DNA from: CG2-30-40-21 sp043806395 | GTDB taxonomy: Bacteria; UBA9089; CG2-30-40-21 | Length of the DNA: 23,187 nt | Assembly: GCA_043806395.1 (NCBI GenBank) | Contig: JAZDHC010000035.1 | Coordinates: 1 to 23,187, forward strand | Direction: 5' to 3' | In this document: positions 1-7,134 of the stretch, piece by piece | How positions within the stretch are numbered: the stretch's first letter is position 1 | How the letters are laid out: every line of letters begins with the position of its first letter | The notes under the pieces: generated by a model | Seen by the model: the letters and a program-made list of their open reading frames with translations, nothing else | What the model was told of the DNA's origin: nothing | Database searches by the model: none | Program-made: the position numbers and the translations under genes

Positions 1-78
1 CAAAGGCACAAAGGCACGAAGGAATACACAAAGGAAGATATTCTTAGTGTTTTCTTAGTGTCTTGGTGTCTTAGTGGC
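1..78. repeat. Dispersed CACAAAGG/CTTAGTG-type repeat, cut by window start
   Basis: Tandem-like CAAAGGCA/CAAAGG units at 1-35 are followed by CTTAGTG/CTTGGTG units at 45-76, which are close to the reverse complement of the first half. Together they form an imperfect inverted repeat. The element lies just downstream of the last visible ATPase gene, where the next ATPase subunit gene would be expected. It resembles the CACAGAGAC-type arms at 8057 and 13501 and the fragment at 5298. The left border lies outside the window, so the full size is unknown. Confidence 0.6.
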
Positions 79-181
79 AAATCTCTATCTTACACATTTA
101 GTAGTGGCATTGCGAGTTCCACACTTTATTGAGCAATTACATAATTAGTGTGTTTGTCCTGATGGCTGAATAATTCCAATC

Positions 182-490
182 TTACCCAATTTCACTGCCT
201 ACAGCCTTACGAAGTATTTGCTGTAATCTGTTGCGTCCAATCCCCTGACTTCCTTGATTATTTGGTAAAATAACAATTGCTGGCAAAGGTAATGATTGAA
301 TCTCCTGAATCTGCTGCTCACATTGCTTGAACACATCCTCAGTCACAAAGATAATGGAATAATTCTTATTCAGAATACCTTTTAATATCTCATTTGCATC
401 CTTAATATCTTTTATTGAATAGATAACAAACCCAAATGCCTTGAATGGCCAGATAGTATCCTTATCCCCAATAATAGCTATATTAGACAT
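182..490 (-). CDS. atpF: V/A-type ATP synthase subunit F
   Basis: This 102-residue protein is the small central-stalk subunit F (NtpG in Enterococcus naming) of a V/A-type ATPase, which binds subunit D and links the A3B3 head to the c-ring. The N-terminus has the family's Rossmann-like start IAIIGDKDTIWPFKAFG, and the middle has a second strand, YSIIFVTEDVF, typical of the family. The length matches the usual 100-110 residues. The ATG lies inside the end of atpC (8-nt overlap), with GAGGCG just upstream as ribosome binding site, so it is translationally coupled to atpC. It is the last ATPase gene in view. The catalytic subunits A and B and the stalk subunit D are not in the 181 nt to the left, where a dispersed repeat begins. 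Family assignment is firm; the symbol follows common bacterial V-type naming. Confidence 0.93.
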   Translation of the reverse strand: MSNIAIIGDKDTIWPFKAFGFVIYSIKDIKDANEILKGILNKNYSIIFVTEDVFKQCEQQIQEIQSLPLPAIVILPNNQGSQGIGRNRLQQILRKAVGSEIG

Positions 491-1463
491 AGTTTCGCCT
501 CAATCTTATCCGTATTGTATTCTCTGACATGTGATTTAGTCTGGATACGAAGATTATTCTTAACATATTTGTTTCCATCTCTTTTAGAAAATAATAACTG
601 ATTAATGGCTCTGGACCAAAAAATATCAGGTTAGCCTGTTTCAGGTAATTAAGGATGTGATTATCTGAGGCAACCTCATACTTCCAGAACAATCTTTCCT
701 CTACCCAACCATCCATTATCGGGTCATGATACTCCTTAATCTCTGAAAGCATATCCCATGGGTGGACAAAGAGCCTGAAAAAGAAATCCTTGCTTATACT
801 CCCTCCATCAAAAAGCATATCCCGAAGATAAGCTATCTCAGCCTTAGCATGAGCCAATCGGAGAAAGGTATGAATATTTATGAGGTCAATTTGCTTCTGA
901 TAAAGGGTAACAAAAAAAGTATGCCTGCCCATTCTGGCTTCTGTTGTTAAATATTGCCACATAAATCTATCAATAATCTGACTTATCTGGGATACATTCT
1001 CGTTTCCCTCCATCCCTGCAATTGCCTCATTAGCTGCATTCCTCAGGTATTTTGGCAATTTTTTCCCTTTATTCTTAACCATTGCCTGAATATCCTCTAC
1101 GGAAGTCAGACCAAGCGTGCTGAATGGTTCATCCACAGGTTCATCAGAATATTTTGTTTCAAGCAATATCTTGAGGTTGTAAAAGTCATGGGGAATACGA
1201 AGAAGGTGGATATAATGCTGCTCTGGAGACAATGCCTCCAAGAAATTCAAAACCCTGTTCAGCTCATTACTCAACCCATCCTCAAAATCAAATGGATTTT
1301 CGACAACATTGAAAGCCTCAGCATATTCTGTATTTCGCAGAATGGATAATATCCTTGTCCCATCCTCAGCAGCTATCAATCGTTCTATTGTTGGTTTATC
1401 TAACAGATATTTTTCTAAAGCTCTAACCCTTGCTACAGCATAAGTATATCTGGTATCAGTCAT
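483..1463 (-). CDS. atpC: V/A-type ATP synthase subunit C
   Basis: At 326 residues this is the funnel-shaped subunit C (homologue of eukaryotic V-ATPase d), which sits on the c-ring and receives the central stalk. It opens with TRYTYAVARVRALEKYLLD, the family's characteristic start, followed by mostly helical sequence with the conserved pieces RIPHDFYNLKILLE near residue 90 and FFGPEPLISYYFLKEMETNMLRII close to the C-terminus. The length is normal for the family (about 320-350). It lies 2 nt after atpE and overlaps atpF by 8 nt, which indicates one polycistronic message K-E-C-F. A ribosome binding site AGGGGA lies in the 3' end of atpE. No catalytic residues are expected in this structural subunit. 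Confidence 0.94.
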   Translation of the reverse strand: MTDTRYTYAVARVRALEKYLLDKPTIERLIAAEDGTRILSILRNTEYAEAFNVVENPFDFEDGLSNELNRVLNFLEALSPEQHYIHLLRIPHDFYNLKILLETKYSDEPVDEPFSTLGLTSVEDIQAMVKNKGKKLPKYLRNAANEAIAGMEGNENVSQISQIIDRFMWQYLTTEARMGRHTFFVTLYQKQIDLINIHTFLRLAHAKAEIAYLRDMLFDGGSISKDFFFRLFVHPWDMLSEIKEYHDPIMDGWVEERLFWKYEVASDNHILNYLKQANLIFFGPEPLISYYFLKEMETNMLRIIFVSRLNHMSENTIRIRLRRNYV

Positions 1464-1465
1464 TG

Positions 1466-2053
1466 TTATTTCCCCTGAAACAGGATAGAAGCCACATCAT
1501 ATGTTATCTCTTCCTTAATCTGGTGCAGCATTGCCTCAAAGCTATAGTTCATCTCTTTTTTTCCCCATTGGAGAATAAAACCACCACTACCAGTCCGCAC
1601 CTCCTGGGATATTACCAGACTGCCATTTATTTGAGTATTTATATCCTGAACCACTTCATTAATTATTTGCTGCCTTTTGCTGCCTACAAGAATAACGGTT
1701 TCTTCCCTTGTCTGAACCGCATCAAGCAACAGCTGTTTCATAAATACCCCATACTCATCATCATTTAGATTCCTCAAATACTCAAGGCTATTAACGAAAG
1801 CAGTCTCAATCTGTCGTTGCTTTTTGCTCAAAAGCTGTTTTCGTAATTCAAGTCTGGCAATAGCCATAATCTGCCGTTTTTCCTCTTCAGCACTGTGCTG
1901 AACCCGTTTTAACAAATCTTGCTTTGTCTGCTCAGCCTTTTCTTGTGCCTGAGCAATAATTTTTGCAGACTGCTTGCTTGCCTCATCTTTAATCAATTGT
2001 GCAGATTGCTGTGCATCTAATTGAATTCGATTGAGAATATCCTCAAGTGCCAT
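1466..2053 (-). CDS. atpE: V/A-type ATP synthase subunit E (peripheral stalk)
   Basis: At 195 residues this is the peripheral-stalk subunit E, which pairs with subunit G/H to hold the A3B3 head against rotation. Residues ~5-105 form a long, highly charged, Ala/Gln/Lys/Glu-rich helix (for example AQEKAEQTKQDLLKRVQ) of the expected right-handed coiled-coil type. The C-terminal ~90 residues are the globular head-binding domain (VILVGSKRQQIINEVV, then a GGFILQWGKKEMNYSFEAML segment). GGAGG at 2059-2063 gives a 5-nt spacing to the ATG. The gene is 32 nt after atpK and 2 nt before atpC. The partner G/H subunit is not found upstream, where some operons carry it. The family call rests on length, architecture and operon position. 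Confidence 0.92.
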   Translation of the reverse strand: MALEDILNRIQLDAQQSAQLIKDEASKQSAKIIAQAQEKAEQTKQDLLKRVQHSAEEEKRQIMAIARLELRKQLLSKKQRQIETAFVNSLEYLRNLNDDEYGVFMKQLLLDAVQTREETVILVGSKRQQIINEVVQDINTQINGSLVISQEVRTGSGGFILQWGKKEMNYSFEAMLHQIKEEITYDVASILFQGK

Positions 2054-2085
2054 ATCGTCCTCCAGTGGAAGGCTAAAGCCATCCG

Positions 2086-2553
2086 CTACCCCAGCTTAAT
2101 ATTTCCGAGTAACAAAATAGTAGTTAACAAACCCAGAATGGCATAGGTTTCAACAACCACGGCAAAGATCATTGCCTTACCTACCTCTTCTGGTCTTTTT
2201 GCTACAACACTACACCCTGCGACAGCACACCTGCCCTGATATATGGCTGAAACTAATCCTGTTATAGCCAATGGCAGGCAAGCAAATATTATCTGCCAAC
2301 CCTGAGGAATGGTTATAGCTGCTGAATTAATGCCAATCAACTTATTAAGCACCAGAAACAAACCAACCAATCCATAAATCCCCTGAGTGCCTGGCAATGA
2401 CTGCAAGATAAGTAATCTACCAAATTTTTCAGGATCCTCAGTTATCACACCTGCCCCTGCCTGTCCAGCAACCCCACAACCATAAGAAGAACCACAACCC
2501 GGCAACGCTGCTGCCAATGCTGCCCCACAAAGAACCAATGCAAATCCGTCCAT
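2086..2553 (-). CDS. atpK: V/A-type ATP synthase subunit K (c-ring proteolipid), Na+-type ligands
   Basis: This 155-residue proteolipid has four transmembrane helices (about 4-30, 45-70, 84-112, 125-150) in two hairpins, the duplicated c-subunit form that builds the rotor ring. Helix 2 carries LPGTQGIYG and helix 4 carries VVETYAILG. By spacing, L53, T56, Q57, Y60, Q106 and E135 match the Na+-site residues L61, T64, Q65, Y68, Q110 and E139 of Enterococcus hirae NtpK (offsets +3, +4, +7 and 29 are identical), so Na+ rather than H+ coupling is inferred. GAGGAGG at 2560-2566 gives a 6-nt spacing to the ATG. It is the first gene of the operon, with a consensus promoter upstream. The large membrane subunit I/a, often the gene before K, is absent here and must lie elsewhere. 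Confidence 0.95.
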   Translation of the reverse strand: MDGFALVLCGAALAAALPGCGSSYGCGVAGQAGAGVITEDPEKFGRLLILQSLPGTQGIYGLVGLFLVLNKLIGINSAAITIPQGWQIIFACLPLAITGLVSAIYQGRCAVAGCSVVAKRPEEVGKAMIFAVVVETYAILGLLTTILLLGNIKLG

Positions 2554-2579
2554 ATTTAACCTCCTCGTTTCTCTGTAAC

Positions 2580-2604
2580 CTACAGCCTAATTGTCTACAG
2601 CCTA
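2580..2604. repeat. Short direct repeat CTACAGCCTA x2 in atp leader
   Basis: CTACAGCCTA occurs at 2580-2589 and again at 2595-2604 (TAGGCTGTAG on the minus strand). This is the same unit as in the inverted repeats at 20184-20350 and 21402-21464. It lies in the untranslated leader of the atpKECF message, between the promoter and the ribosome binding site. Confidence 0.7.
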
Positions 2605-2618
2605 TCCACCTGTATTCT

Positions 2619-2647
2619 ATTATATCATATGCTCAATTAAATGTCAA
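2619..2647 (-). promoter_or_regulatory. Sigma-70 promoter for atpKECF, perfect consensus
   Basis: On the minus strand, TTGACA (2642-2647) and TATAAT (2619-2624) are separated by exactly 17 nt, and the TGA before the -10 box makes an extended -10. Transcription would start near 2612, giving a leader of about 58 nt before atpK that contains the CTACAGCCTA direct repeat. All twelve hexamer positions match the consensus. Confidence 0.9.
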
Positions 2648-2752
2648 GTGAGGAAAACGATGTCCAAGGGCAAACGCATCTAAATTATGCTATATCATCC
2701 ATCTATTGCCCTGCCATTTCTGCAAGAAGATGAAAAATAGAAAATAAAATGT

Positions 2753-2781
2753 TTGACAAATTAGGCATAATCAAGTATAAT
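2753..2781 (+). promoter_or_regulatory. Sigma-70 promoter for the DegT-family gene, perfect consensus
   Basis: TTGACA (2753-2758) and TATAAT (2776-2781) are separated by exactly 17 nt. The promoter lies inside an in-frame upstream extension of the aminotransferase reading frame. This rules out the ATG at 2749 as the main start and supports the ATG at 2863. Confidence 0.9.
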
Positions 2782-2862
2782 TATAGAATCAGTAATTTTT
2801 TTTCTGCGTTTTTTCTCATATCCTGCAATGAACTATTATCAAAAAAAGGAGTATTATACCCA

Positions 2863-4002
2863 ATGAAAATACCATTACTTGATCTAACCAAACAATACCA
2901 GTCAATAAAACAAGAGATTGATCAGGCTGTCATGAATGTCCTGGAAAAGGGAAACTTTGTCTTAGGGGAAGAGGTGAACTTGTTGGAACAAGAGATTGCC
3001 GCATCTTGTGGGGCAAGGTATGGCGTAGGGGTAAACTCAGGCACAGATGCCCTTCTTTTATCTCTGATGGCTTATGGAATAGGTAGGGGAGATGAGGTTG
3101 TTACTACACCATTTACCTTTATTGCTACGGCTGAGGTCATAGCATTTCTGGGGGCAAAACCTGTGTTTGTTGATATTGATCCCAAAACATTTAACATTGA
3201 TGTAAAAAAAATCGAGCACGAAATAAATAAAAAGACAAAGGCTATTATTCCGGTACATCTTTATGGTCAGATGGCTGATATGGATCCCATCATGGATTTA
3301 GCTAAAAAATATAATCTCGTAGTAATCGAGGATGCAGCTCAGGCTATTTTTGCAAAGTACAAGGAAAGCTATGCAGGGAGCATTGGTCATACTGGATGTT
3401 TCTCCTTTTTTCCAGCAAAAAATCTTGGGGCATATGGTGACGGTGGCATGATATTAACCAATGATGAGGAGAAGGTAGAAAAACTAAAAATGCTGCGAAA
3501 TCATGGTTCAAGAGTCAAATATCATCATGCCCTTCTTGGATGTAATAGCCGTCTTGATGAAATTCAGGCAGCTATCCTGAGGGTAAAAATACGGTATATC
3601 CACTCTTGGACACAAGAAAGAAAACAAATCGCTAAAGGATACAATGAGTCCCTATCAGACATTTCATGGCTTACAATTCCGTTTGAAGAGGAATGGAATG
3701 AGTGTGTTTATAATCAGTATACCCTCAGGGTGCAACAAAGGGACAAATTTCAAAAGTATCTAACCGAAGCTGGCATACCTACTGCTATTCACTACCCCAT
3801 GCCATTGCATTTGCAGGAAGCATTCTCGTTTTTAGAACATAAGGAAGGAGACTTTCCTGAGAGCGAAAAGGCATCTTCAGAGGTTATCTCTTTGCCCATA
3901 TATCCTGAATTGACAGGTGAACAAAGGGAGAAGGTGATTGAAGTGATAAGAGATTTTGAGTTGTGCAATCAGGATTTTCAGCATGATTCAAAAAACAGAT
4001 AA
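2863..4002 (+). CDS. DegT/DnrJ/EryC1/StrS-family PLP aminotransferase
   Basis: This 379-residue pyridoxal-phosphate enzyme belongs to the family that transaminates keto-sugar nucleotides for cell-surface glycans. Visible are the start IPLLDLTKQYQSI, NSGTDALLLSL (58-68) for phosphate binding, VIEDAAQA (154-161, with the pyridine-N Asp157), FSFFPAKNLGAYGDGGM (180-196) with the Schiff-base Lys186, and RNHGS plus SRLDEIQAAIL further on. Size and motif order are typical. The start at 2863 is chosen because AAAGGAG (2845-2851) lies 11 nt upstream and because a consensus promoter occupies the longer reading frame. No other glycan gene is adjacent, so the substrate (a 3- or 4-keto sugar) cannot be named. 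It is convergent with the sigma factor gene, 48 nt away. Confidence 0.93.
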   Translation: MKIPLLDLTKQYQSIKQEIDQAVMNVLEKGNFVLGEEVNLLEQEIAASCGARYGVGVNSGTDALLLSLMAYGIGRGDEVVTTPFTFIATAEVIAFLGAKPVFVDIDPKTFNIDVKKIEHEINKKTKAIIPVHLYGQMADMDPIMDLAKKYNLVVIEDAAQAIFAKYKESYAGSIGHTGCFSFFPAKNLGAYGDGGMILTNDEEKVEKLKMLRNHGSRVKYHHALLGCNSRLDEIQAAILRVKIRYIHSWTQERKQIAKGYNESLSDISWLTIPFEEEWNECVYNQYTLRVQQRDKFQKYLTEAGIPTAIHYPMPLHLQEAFSFLEHKEGDFPESEKASSEVISLPIYPELTGEQREKVIEVIRDFELCNQDFQHDSKNR

Positions 4003-4005
4003 TTG

Positions 4006-4026
4006 AGGAATTACACCCTAATTCCT
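4006..4026. terminator. Hairpin between convergent genes (possible terminator)
   Basis: AGGAATTA (4006-4013) and TAATTCCT (4019-4026) form a perfect 8-bp stem with a 5-nt CACCC loop, 3 nt after the aminotransferase stop codon. It lies between two convergent genes. No T-run follows on either strand, so a classical intrinsic terminator is not shown; it may protect 3' ends instead. Confidence 0.45.
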
Positions 4027-4050
4027 GCCAGCGGGGGACATTGCGGATAA

Positions 4051-5274
4051 CTATTCTATCAAAAAATCCTGCAACTCCTGAGTTATTTTCATGCTGCGGA
4101 GTTTTTCTAATACATTTTTTTCTATTTGCCTTATCCTTTCTCTGGTAAGCCCCAAAATTTTTCCAACCTCTTCAAGGGTATGAGGTTCCATACCATCTAA
4201 TCCAAATCTTAATTTTAGCGTCATTTTTTCTTTTTCTGGGAGCATATTAAGTATAACATCAATTTTTTCCTGAAGCATTCGTAGGAATGAAGCCTTTGCA
4301 GGGGAAAGGGTTTCTTTATCTTCAATCAAATCACCAAATTGACTTTCCCCATCAATGCCTACAGGTGAGTCAAGGGAAATAGGCTCTTGAGCAACATTGA
4401 TTAACTCAATCACCTTTTGCACAGGCAGGTTCATCTTTTCTGCTATCTCTTCTAATTCTGGCTCTCTTCCTAATTGTTGAGCAAGCAACTGAATGGTTCG
4501 CATACATCGATTAATTATCTCTACCATATAGATGGGCACCCTGATAGTTCTTGACTGGTCAGAGATGGCTCTTAAGATAGATTGTTTTATCCACCAGATA
4601 GCATAAGTGCTGAACCGATAGCCCTCCATATAGTTATACCTGTCCACAGCCTTAACCAACCCCAGATTGCCTTCATTGATAATATCAAGCAGGCTCATCA
4701 CACCACCCTGTATATATCTTTTAGCAATTGTGACCACTAACCGTAGGTTTGCCTCTATAAACTTTCTTTTTATATTTTCAATCTCTGCCTCAAGTGTATC
4801 TACCTGATGAAGCCTATCCTTAATCTCTTCTATGGATAATTCTGCTAACGAGTGAGGTAGGGTATAGCTCTGATTTTCGATTTCTGCTTCCTGCCTACTG
4901 CCTCCTGTCTCCTGCTGTTTGCTCCCTGCCCATTTTTCATTCCATTTGCGAAACCTTTTTGCAGACATGCCCAGCTGTATCTCTATTTCCTTAAGTTTTA
5001 TTCTTTTTTTTTCCATTTCCATGGCTAATTCTCTTTCTTCATTAGCATCTAAAAGAGAAATCTGGTTAATGTCCTTAAGATATGCTTTCATTGGTGAGTC
5101 AGATATATTATTTTTACCATTTTTCTTTTTGTTAATCGCAGATTTTACCTCTATCTCTTCTGGGAGTATCTCTTCATATTCCTCAAGATGTGAAAAGATG
5201 TCCTCTAATTGTGAGGGATCAATACAATTATCATCAAGTATTTCATCAATATTATTATCCTGATAATTTTTCAT
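4051..5274 (-). CDS. rpoD: RNA polymerase sigma-70 family factor (RpoD/SigA-like)
   Basis: This 407-residue sigma factor directs RNA polymerase to promoters. Region 1.2 is at ~58-90 (DSPMKAYLKDINQISLL), a short non-conserved region at ~91-165, region 2 at ~166-240 (RFSTYAIWWIKQSILRAI, then DQSRTIRVPIYMVE), region 3 at ~248-325, and the region 4 helix-turn-helix at 366-393 (TLEEVGKILGLTRERIRQIE), with the -35-contacting Arg/Glu/Arg of TRERIRQ intact. The acidic N-terminus (1-57) lacks a clear region 1.1. Leu234 occupies the position of E. coli Thr440, a -10 contact. The start at 5274 has GAGGA 7-8 nt upstream; a longer frame from 5322 only reads through a dispersed repeat. A heptanucleotide repeat encodes residues 115-131. 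It could be the housekeeping factor or a group 2 relative; the family is certain, the exact role is not. Confidence 0.92.
   Translation of the reverse strand: MKNYQDNNIDEILDDNCIDPSQLEDIFSHLEEYEEILPEEIEVKSAINKKKNGKNNISDSPMKAYLKDINQISLLDANEERELAMEMEKKRIKLKEIEIQLGMSAKRFRKWNEKWAGSKQQETGGSRQEAEIENQSYTLPHSLAELSIEEIKDRLHQVDTLEAEIENIKRKFIEANLRLVVTIAKRYIQGGVMSLLDIINEGNLGLVKAVDRYNYMEGYRFSTYAIWWIKQSILRAISDQSRTIRVPIYMVEIINRCMRTIQLLAQQLGREPELEEIAEKMNLPVQKVIELINVAQEPISLDSPVGIDGESQFGDLIEDKETLSPAKASFLRMLQEKIDVILNMLPEKEKMTLKLRFGLDGMEPHTLEEVGKILGLTRERIRQIEKNVLEKLRSMKITQELQDFLIE
4884..4932. repeat. Heptanucleotide tandem repeat inside the sigma factor gene
   Basis: Seven degenerate 7-nt units run back to back, with consensus CTGCCTC on the plus strand; units 2, 3 and 4 (4891-4911) are the best preserved. 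On the coding strand they translate as Gln/Glu/Gly/Ser-rich sequence at residues 115-131, in the non-conserved region between sigma regions 1.2 and 2, where an insertion would be tolerated. The reading frame stays open through the array. Confidence 0.75.
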
Positions 5275-5297
5275 ATGAAAATCCTCGTTTTGTTTTG

Positions 5298-5314
5298 CAC
5301 CAAAGACACAAAGG
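5298..5314. repeat. Solo fragment of CACAAAGG-type dispersed repeat
   Basis: CACCAAAGACACAAAGG matches the unit seen at the left window edge. It lies in the leader of the sigma factor gene, between promoter and ribosome binding site, and explains the spurious N-terminal extension of that reading frame. Confidence 0.5.
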
Positions 5315-5363
5315 TCGCACAAGATTATTTCTTTGTAATACTCATTGTTTCTAACATGCTAAC

Positions 5364-5392
5364 AGTATAGCAGAAAAAGGGATATATTGCAA
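5364..5392 (-). promoter_or_regulatory. Promoter for the sigma factor gene
   Basis: On the minus strand, TTGCAA (5387-5392) and TATACT (5364-5369) are 17 nt apart, and TGC before the -10 box makes an extended -10. The -35 box is only a 4/6 match; the -10 is 5/6. Transcription would start near 5357, leaving a leader of about 83 nt. Confidence 0.7.
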
Positions 5393-5409
5393 GCTTATTT
5401 ATTTACTTG

Positions 5410-5425
5410 CAAGACAAAAGTCTTG
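5410..5425. promoter_or_regulatory. Palindromic operator-like site CAAGACAAAAGTCTTG
   Basis: A perfect 6+6 inverted repeat with a 4-nt AAAA centre lies between the divergent promoters of the sigma factor and the ABC-F gene. Its right arm overlaps the -35 box of the ABC-F promoter (5423-5428). TTGCAAG is also repeated directly at 5387-5393 and 5407-5413, 20 nt apart. This is the layout of a repressor site, but no regulator is encoded next to it. Confidence 0.45.
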
Positions 5426-5451
5426 ACTGCTGAGTAGATTTGTGATATACT
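5423..5451 (+). promoter_or_regulatory. Promoter for the ABC-F gene
   Basis: TTGACT (5423-5428) and TATACT (5446-5451) are 17 nt apart, with TGA before the -10 box (extended -10). Start near 5458 gives a leader of only about 34 nt, too short for the leader-peptide attenuation used by many antibiotic-inducible ABC-F genes. Confidence 0.8.
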
Positions 5452-5491
5452 ACGAGTCTGTTACAAAATAAAGATTAGGAGTATAAAAAAC

Positions 5492-7120
5492 ATGATTTCT
5501 GCTAATAATGTATCGCTACACTATGGTCAACGAAAGCTCTTCTCCAATGCAAACATTCTCTTTTCGCCTGGCAATTGCTATGGATTGATTGGTGCCAATG
5601 GTTCGGGTAAATCAACATTCTTAAAAATCCTCTCTGGTGAGGTCAGTCCGACTACCGGAGATATTGTTATCTCTCCGGGTAACCGAATATCTACATTAAA
5701 ACAGGATCAGTTTGCTTTTGATGAATGTCTGATATTAACTACGGTTATTATGGGGCATAAAAAGCTCTACGAAATTATCCTTGAAAAAGATGAAATATAT
5801 TCCAGAACTCCTTTTACAAATGAGGATGGGATGCGGGTTGCAGAGCTTGAGGGAGAGTTTGCTGAACTTCAGGGATGGAATGCTGAATCTGATGCAGCTA
5901 AACTATTAATCGAGCTTGGCATTGAGGAATCGCTGCACACAGTGCAGATGAAACAATTAGAGGCAGGCCAGAAGGTGCGGGTATTGTTGGCACAGGCATT
6001 ATTTGGTAATCCAGATATTCTCCTGCTGGATGAGCCTACCAACTATCTGGATGTTGAGTCATGTATGTGGCTTGAAGAATTTCTCTGCACTTTTGACAAT
6101 ACCGCTATTATTGTCTCACATGACAGACATTTCTTAGATAAAGTCTGTACCCATATTGCGGATATTGATTTTGGCAAGATAAGTCTTCATCCCGGCAATT
6201 ATTCGTTTTGGTTAGAAGCAAGCCAGCTTATGGCACAGCAACAAAGTAAATCTAATAAAAAGATAGAAGAACAACGAAAAGAATTAAAAGACTTTATTGC
6301 ACGGTTTTCCAGTAATGCGTCCAAGGCAAAGCAAGCCACCAGCCGCAAAAAGATCCTTGAAAAACTTACCATAGATGATATTGAACCCTCTTCTCGCAAG
6401 TATCCTTATATCAGTTTTGAACAGGAACGCGAGGCAGGTGATGAAATCCTGAGCATAAACAATCTATCTAAAACAGTTGATGGAGAGGTTTCGTTTAAGC
6501 GATTGAATATTACCATTAATAAGGGTGATAAAGTCGCTTTTGTAGGCACAAATGATCTTGCCAAGACAATACTTTTTCAGATTTTGATGAATGAGAATTC
6601 AGCTGATAGTGGATTTTTTAAGTGGGGTTCTGCAACCAAGCGAGCGTATTTTCCAAGAGACAATACCACATTCTTTAATAATGTGGATTTATCTGTTGTT
6701 AACTGGCTCAGGCAGTATTCAGTAAACAATGATGAGGAATATATCCGTGCCTTTTTGGGTCGGATGCTTTTTTCAGGCGAAGAGTCTCTTAAATCAGTAA
6801 ATGTCCTATCCGGAGGAGAAAAGGCAAAATGTATGTTAGCCCGCATGATGGTTTCACAGCCAAATGTACTTATTCTGGATGAGCCAACCAATCACCTTGA
6901 TCTGGAAGCAATCACCTCATTAAACAAGGGAATGGAGAAATTCCCCGGGACAATCTTATTTTCTTCCCATGATCATCAGTTAATCCAGACTGTAGCCAAC
7001 CGCATCATCGAGATCTCGCCCAATGGGTATATTGACAGCGTGAACACAACCTATGATGATTATCTGTCGAGTGAACGGATGAAACAGCAACGACATGAAT
7101 TGTATGCAATCGCTGGATAG
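5492..7120 (+). CDS. ABC-F family ATPase (YbiT-like, ribosome-associated)
   Basis: This 542-residue soluble protein has two ATP-binding cassettes and no membrane segments, the layout of ABC-F translation factors that act at the ribosomal E site. Cassette 1 has Walker A GANGSGKS (34-41), an arm insertion at ~85-130, signature LEAGQKVRV (156-164) and Walker B ILLLDEPTNYLD (176-187). The charged inter-domain linker spans ~240-300. Cassette 2 has a degenerate Walker A GTNDLAKT (352-359), signature LSGGEK (439-444) and Walker B VLILDEPTNHLD (459-470). The first signature and second P-loop depart from consensus; similar forms occur in YbiT-like ABC-F proteins as I recall them. AGGAG lies 10 nt before the ATG. 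The barrel-like protein gene follows 14 nt later and is probably co-transcribed. Whether it gives drug resistance or general translation rescue cannot be told from sequence. Confidence 0.93.
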   Translation: MISANNVSLHYGQRKLFSNANILFSPGNCYGLIGANGSGKSTFLKILSGEVSPTTGDIVISPGNRISTLKQDQFAFDECLILTTVIMGHKKLYEIILEKDEIYSRTPFTNEDGMRVAELEGEFAELQGWNAESDAAKLLIELGIEESLHTVQMKQLEAGQKVRVLLAQALFGNPDILLLDEPTNYLDVESCMWLEEFLCTFDNTAIIVSHDRHFLDKVCTHIADIDFGKISLHPGNYSFWLEASQLMAQQQSKSNKKIEEQRKELKDFIARFSSNASKAKQATSRKKILEKLTIDDIEPSSRKYPYISFEQEREAGDEILSINNLSKTVDGEVSFKRLNITINKGDKVAFVGTNDLAKTILFQILMNENSADSGFFKWGSATKRAYFPRDNTTFFNNVDLSVVNWLRQYSVNNDEEYIRAFLGRMLFSGEESLKSVNVLSGGEKAKCMLARMMVSQPNVLILDEPTNHLDLEAITSLNKGMEKFPGTILFSSHDHQLIQTVANRIIEISPNGYIDSVNTTYDDYLSSERMKQQRHELYAIAG

Positions 7121-7134
7121 AGAAGGAGAGTACA

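Noticed and set aside
762..1768. Three plus-strand reading frames opposite the ATPase subunits C and E
   Set aside because: They are shadows of atpC and atpE, without ribosome binding sites or recognisable protein features.
2749..2862. In-frame N-terminal extension of the aminotransferase
   Set aside because: It overlaps a perfect sigma-70 promoter, lacks family similarity and a good ribosome binding site; the ATG at 2863 has both.
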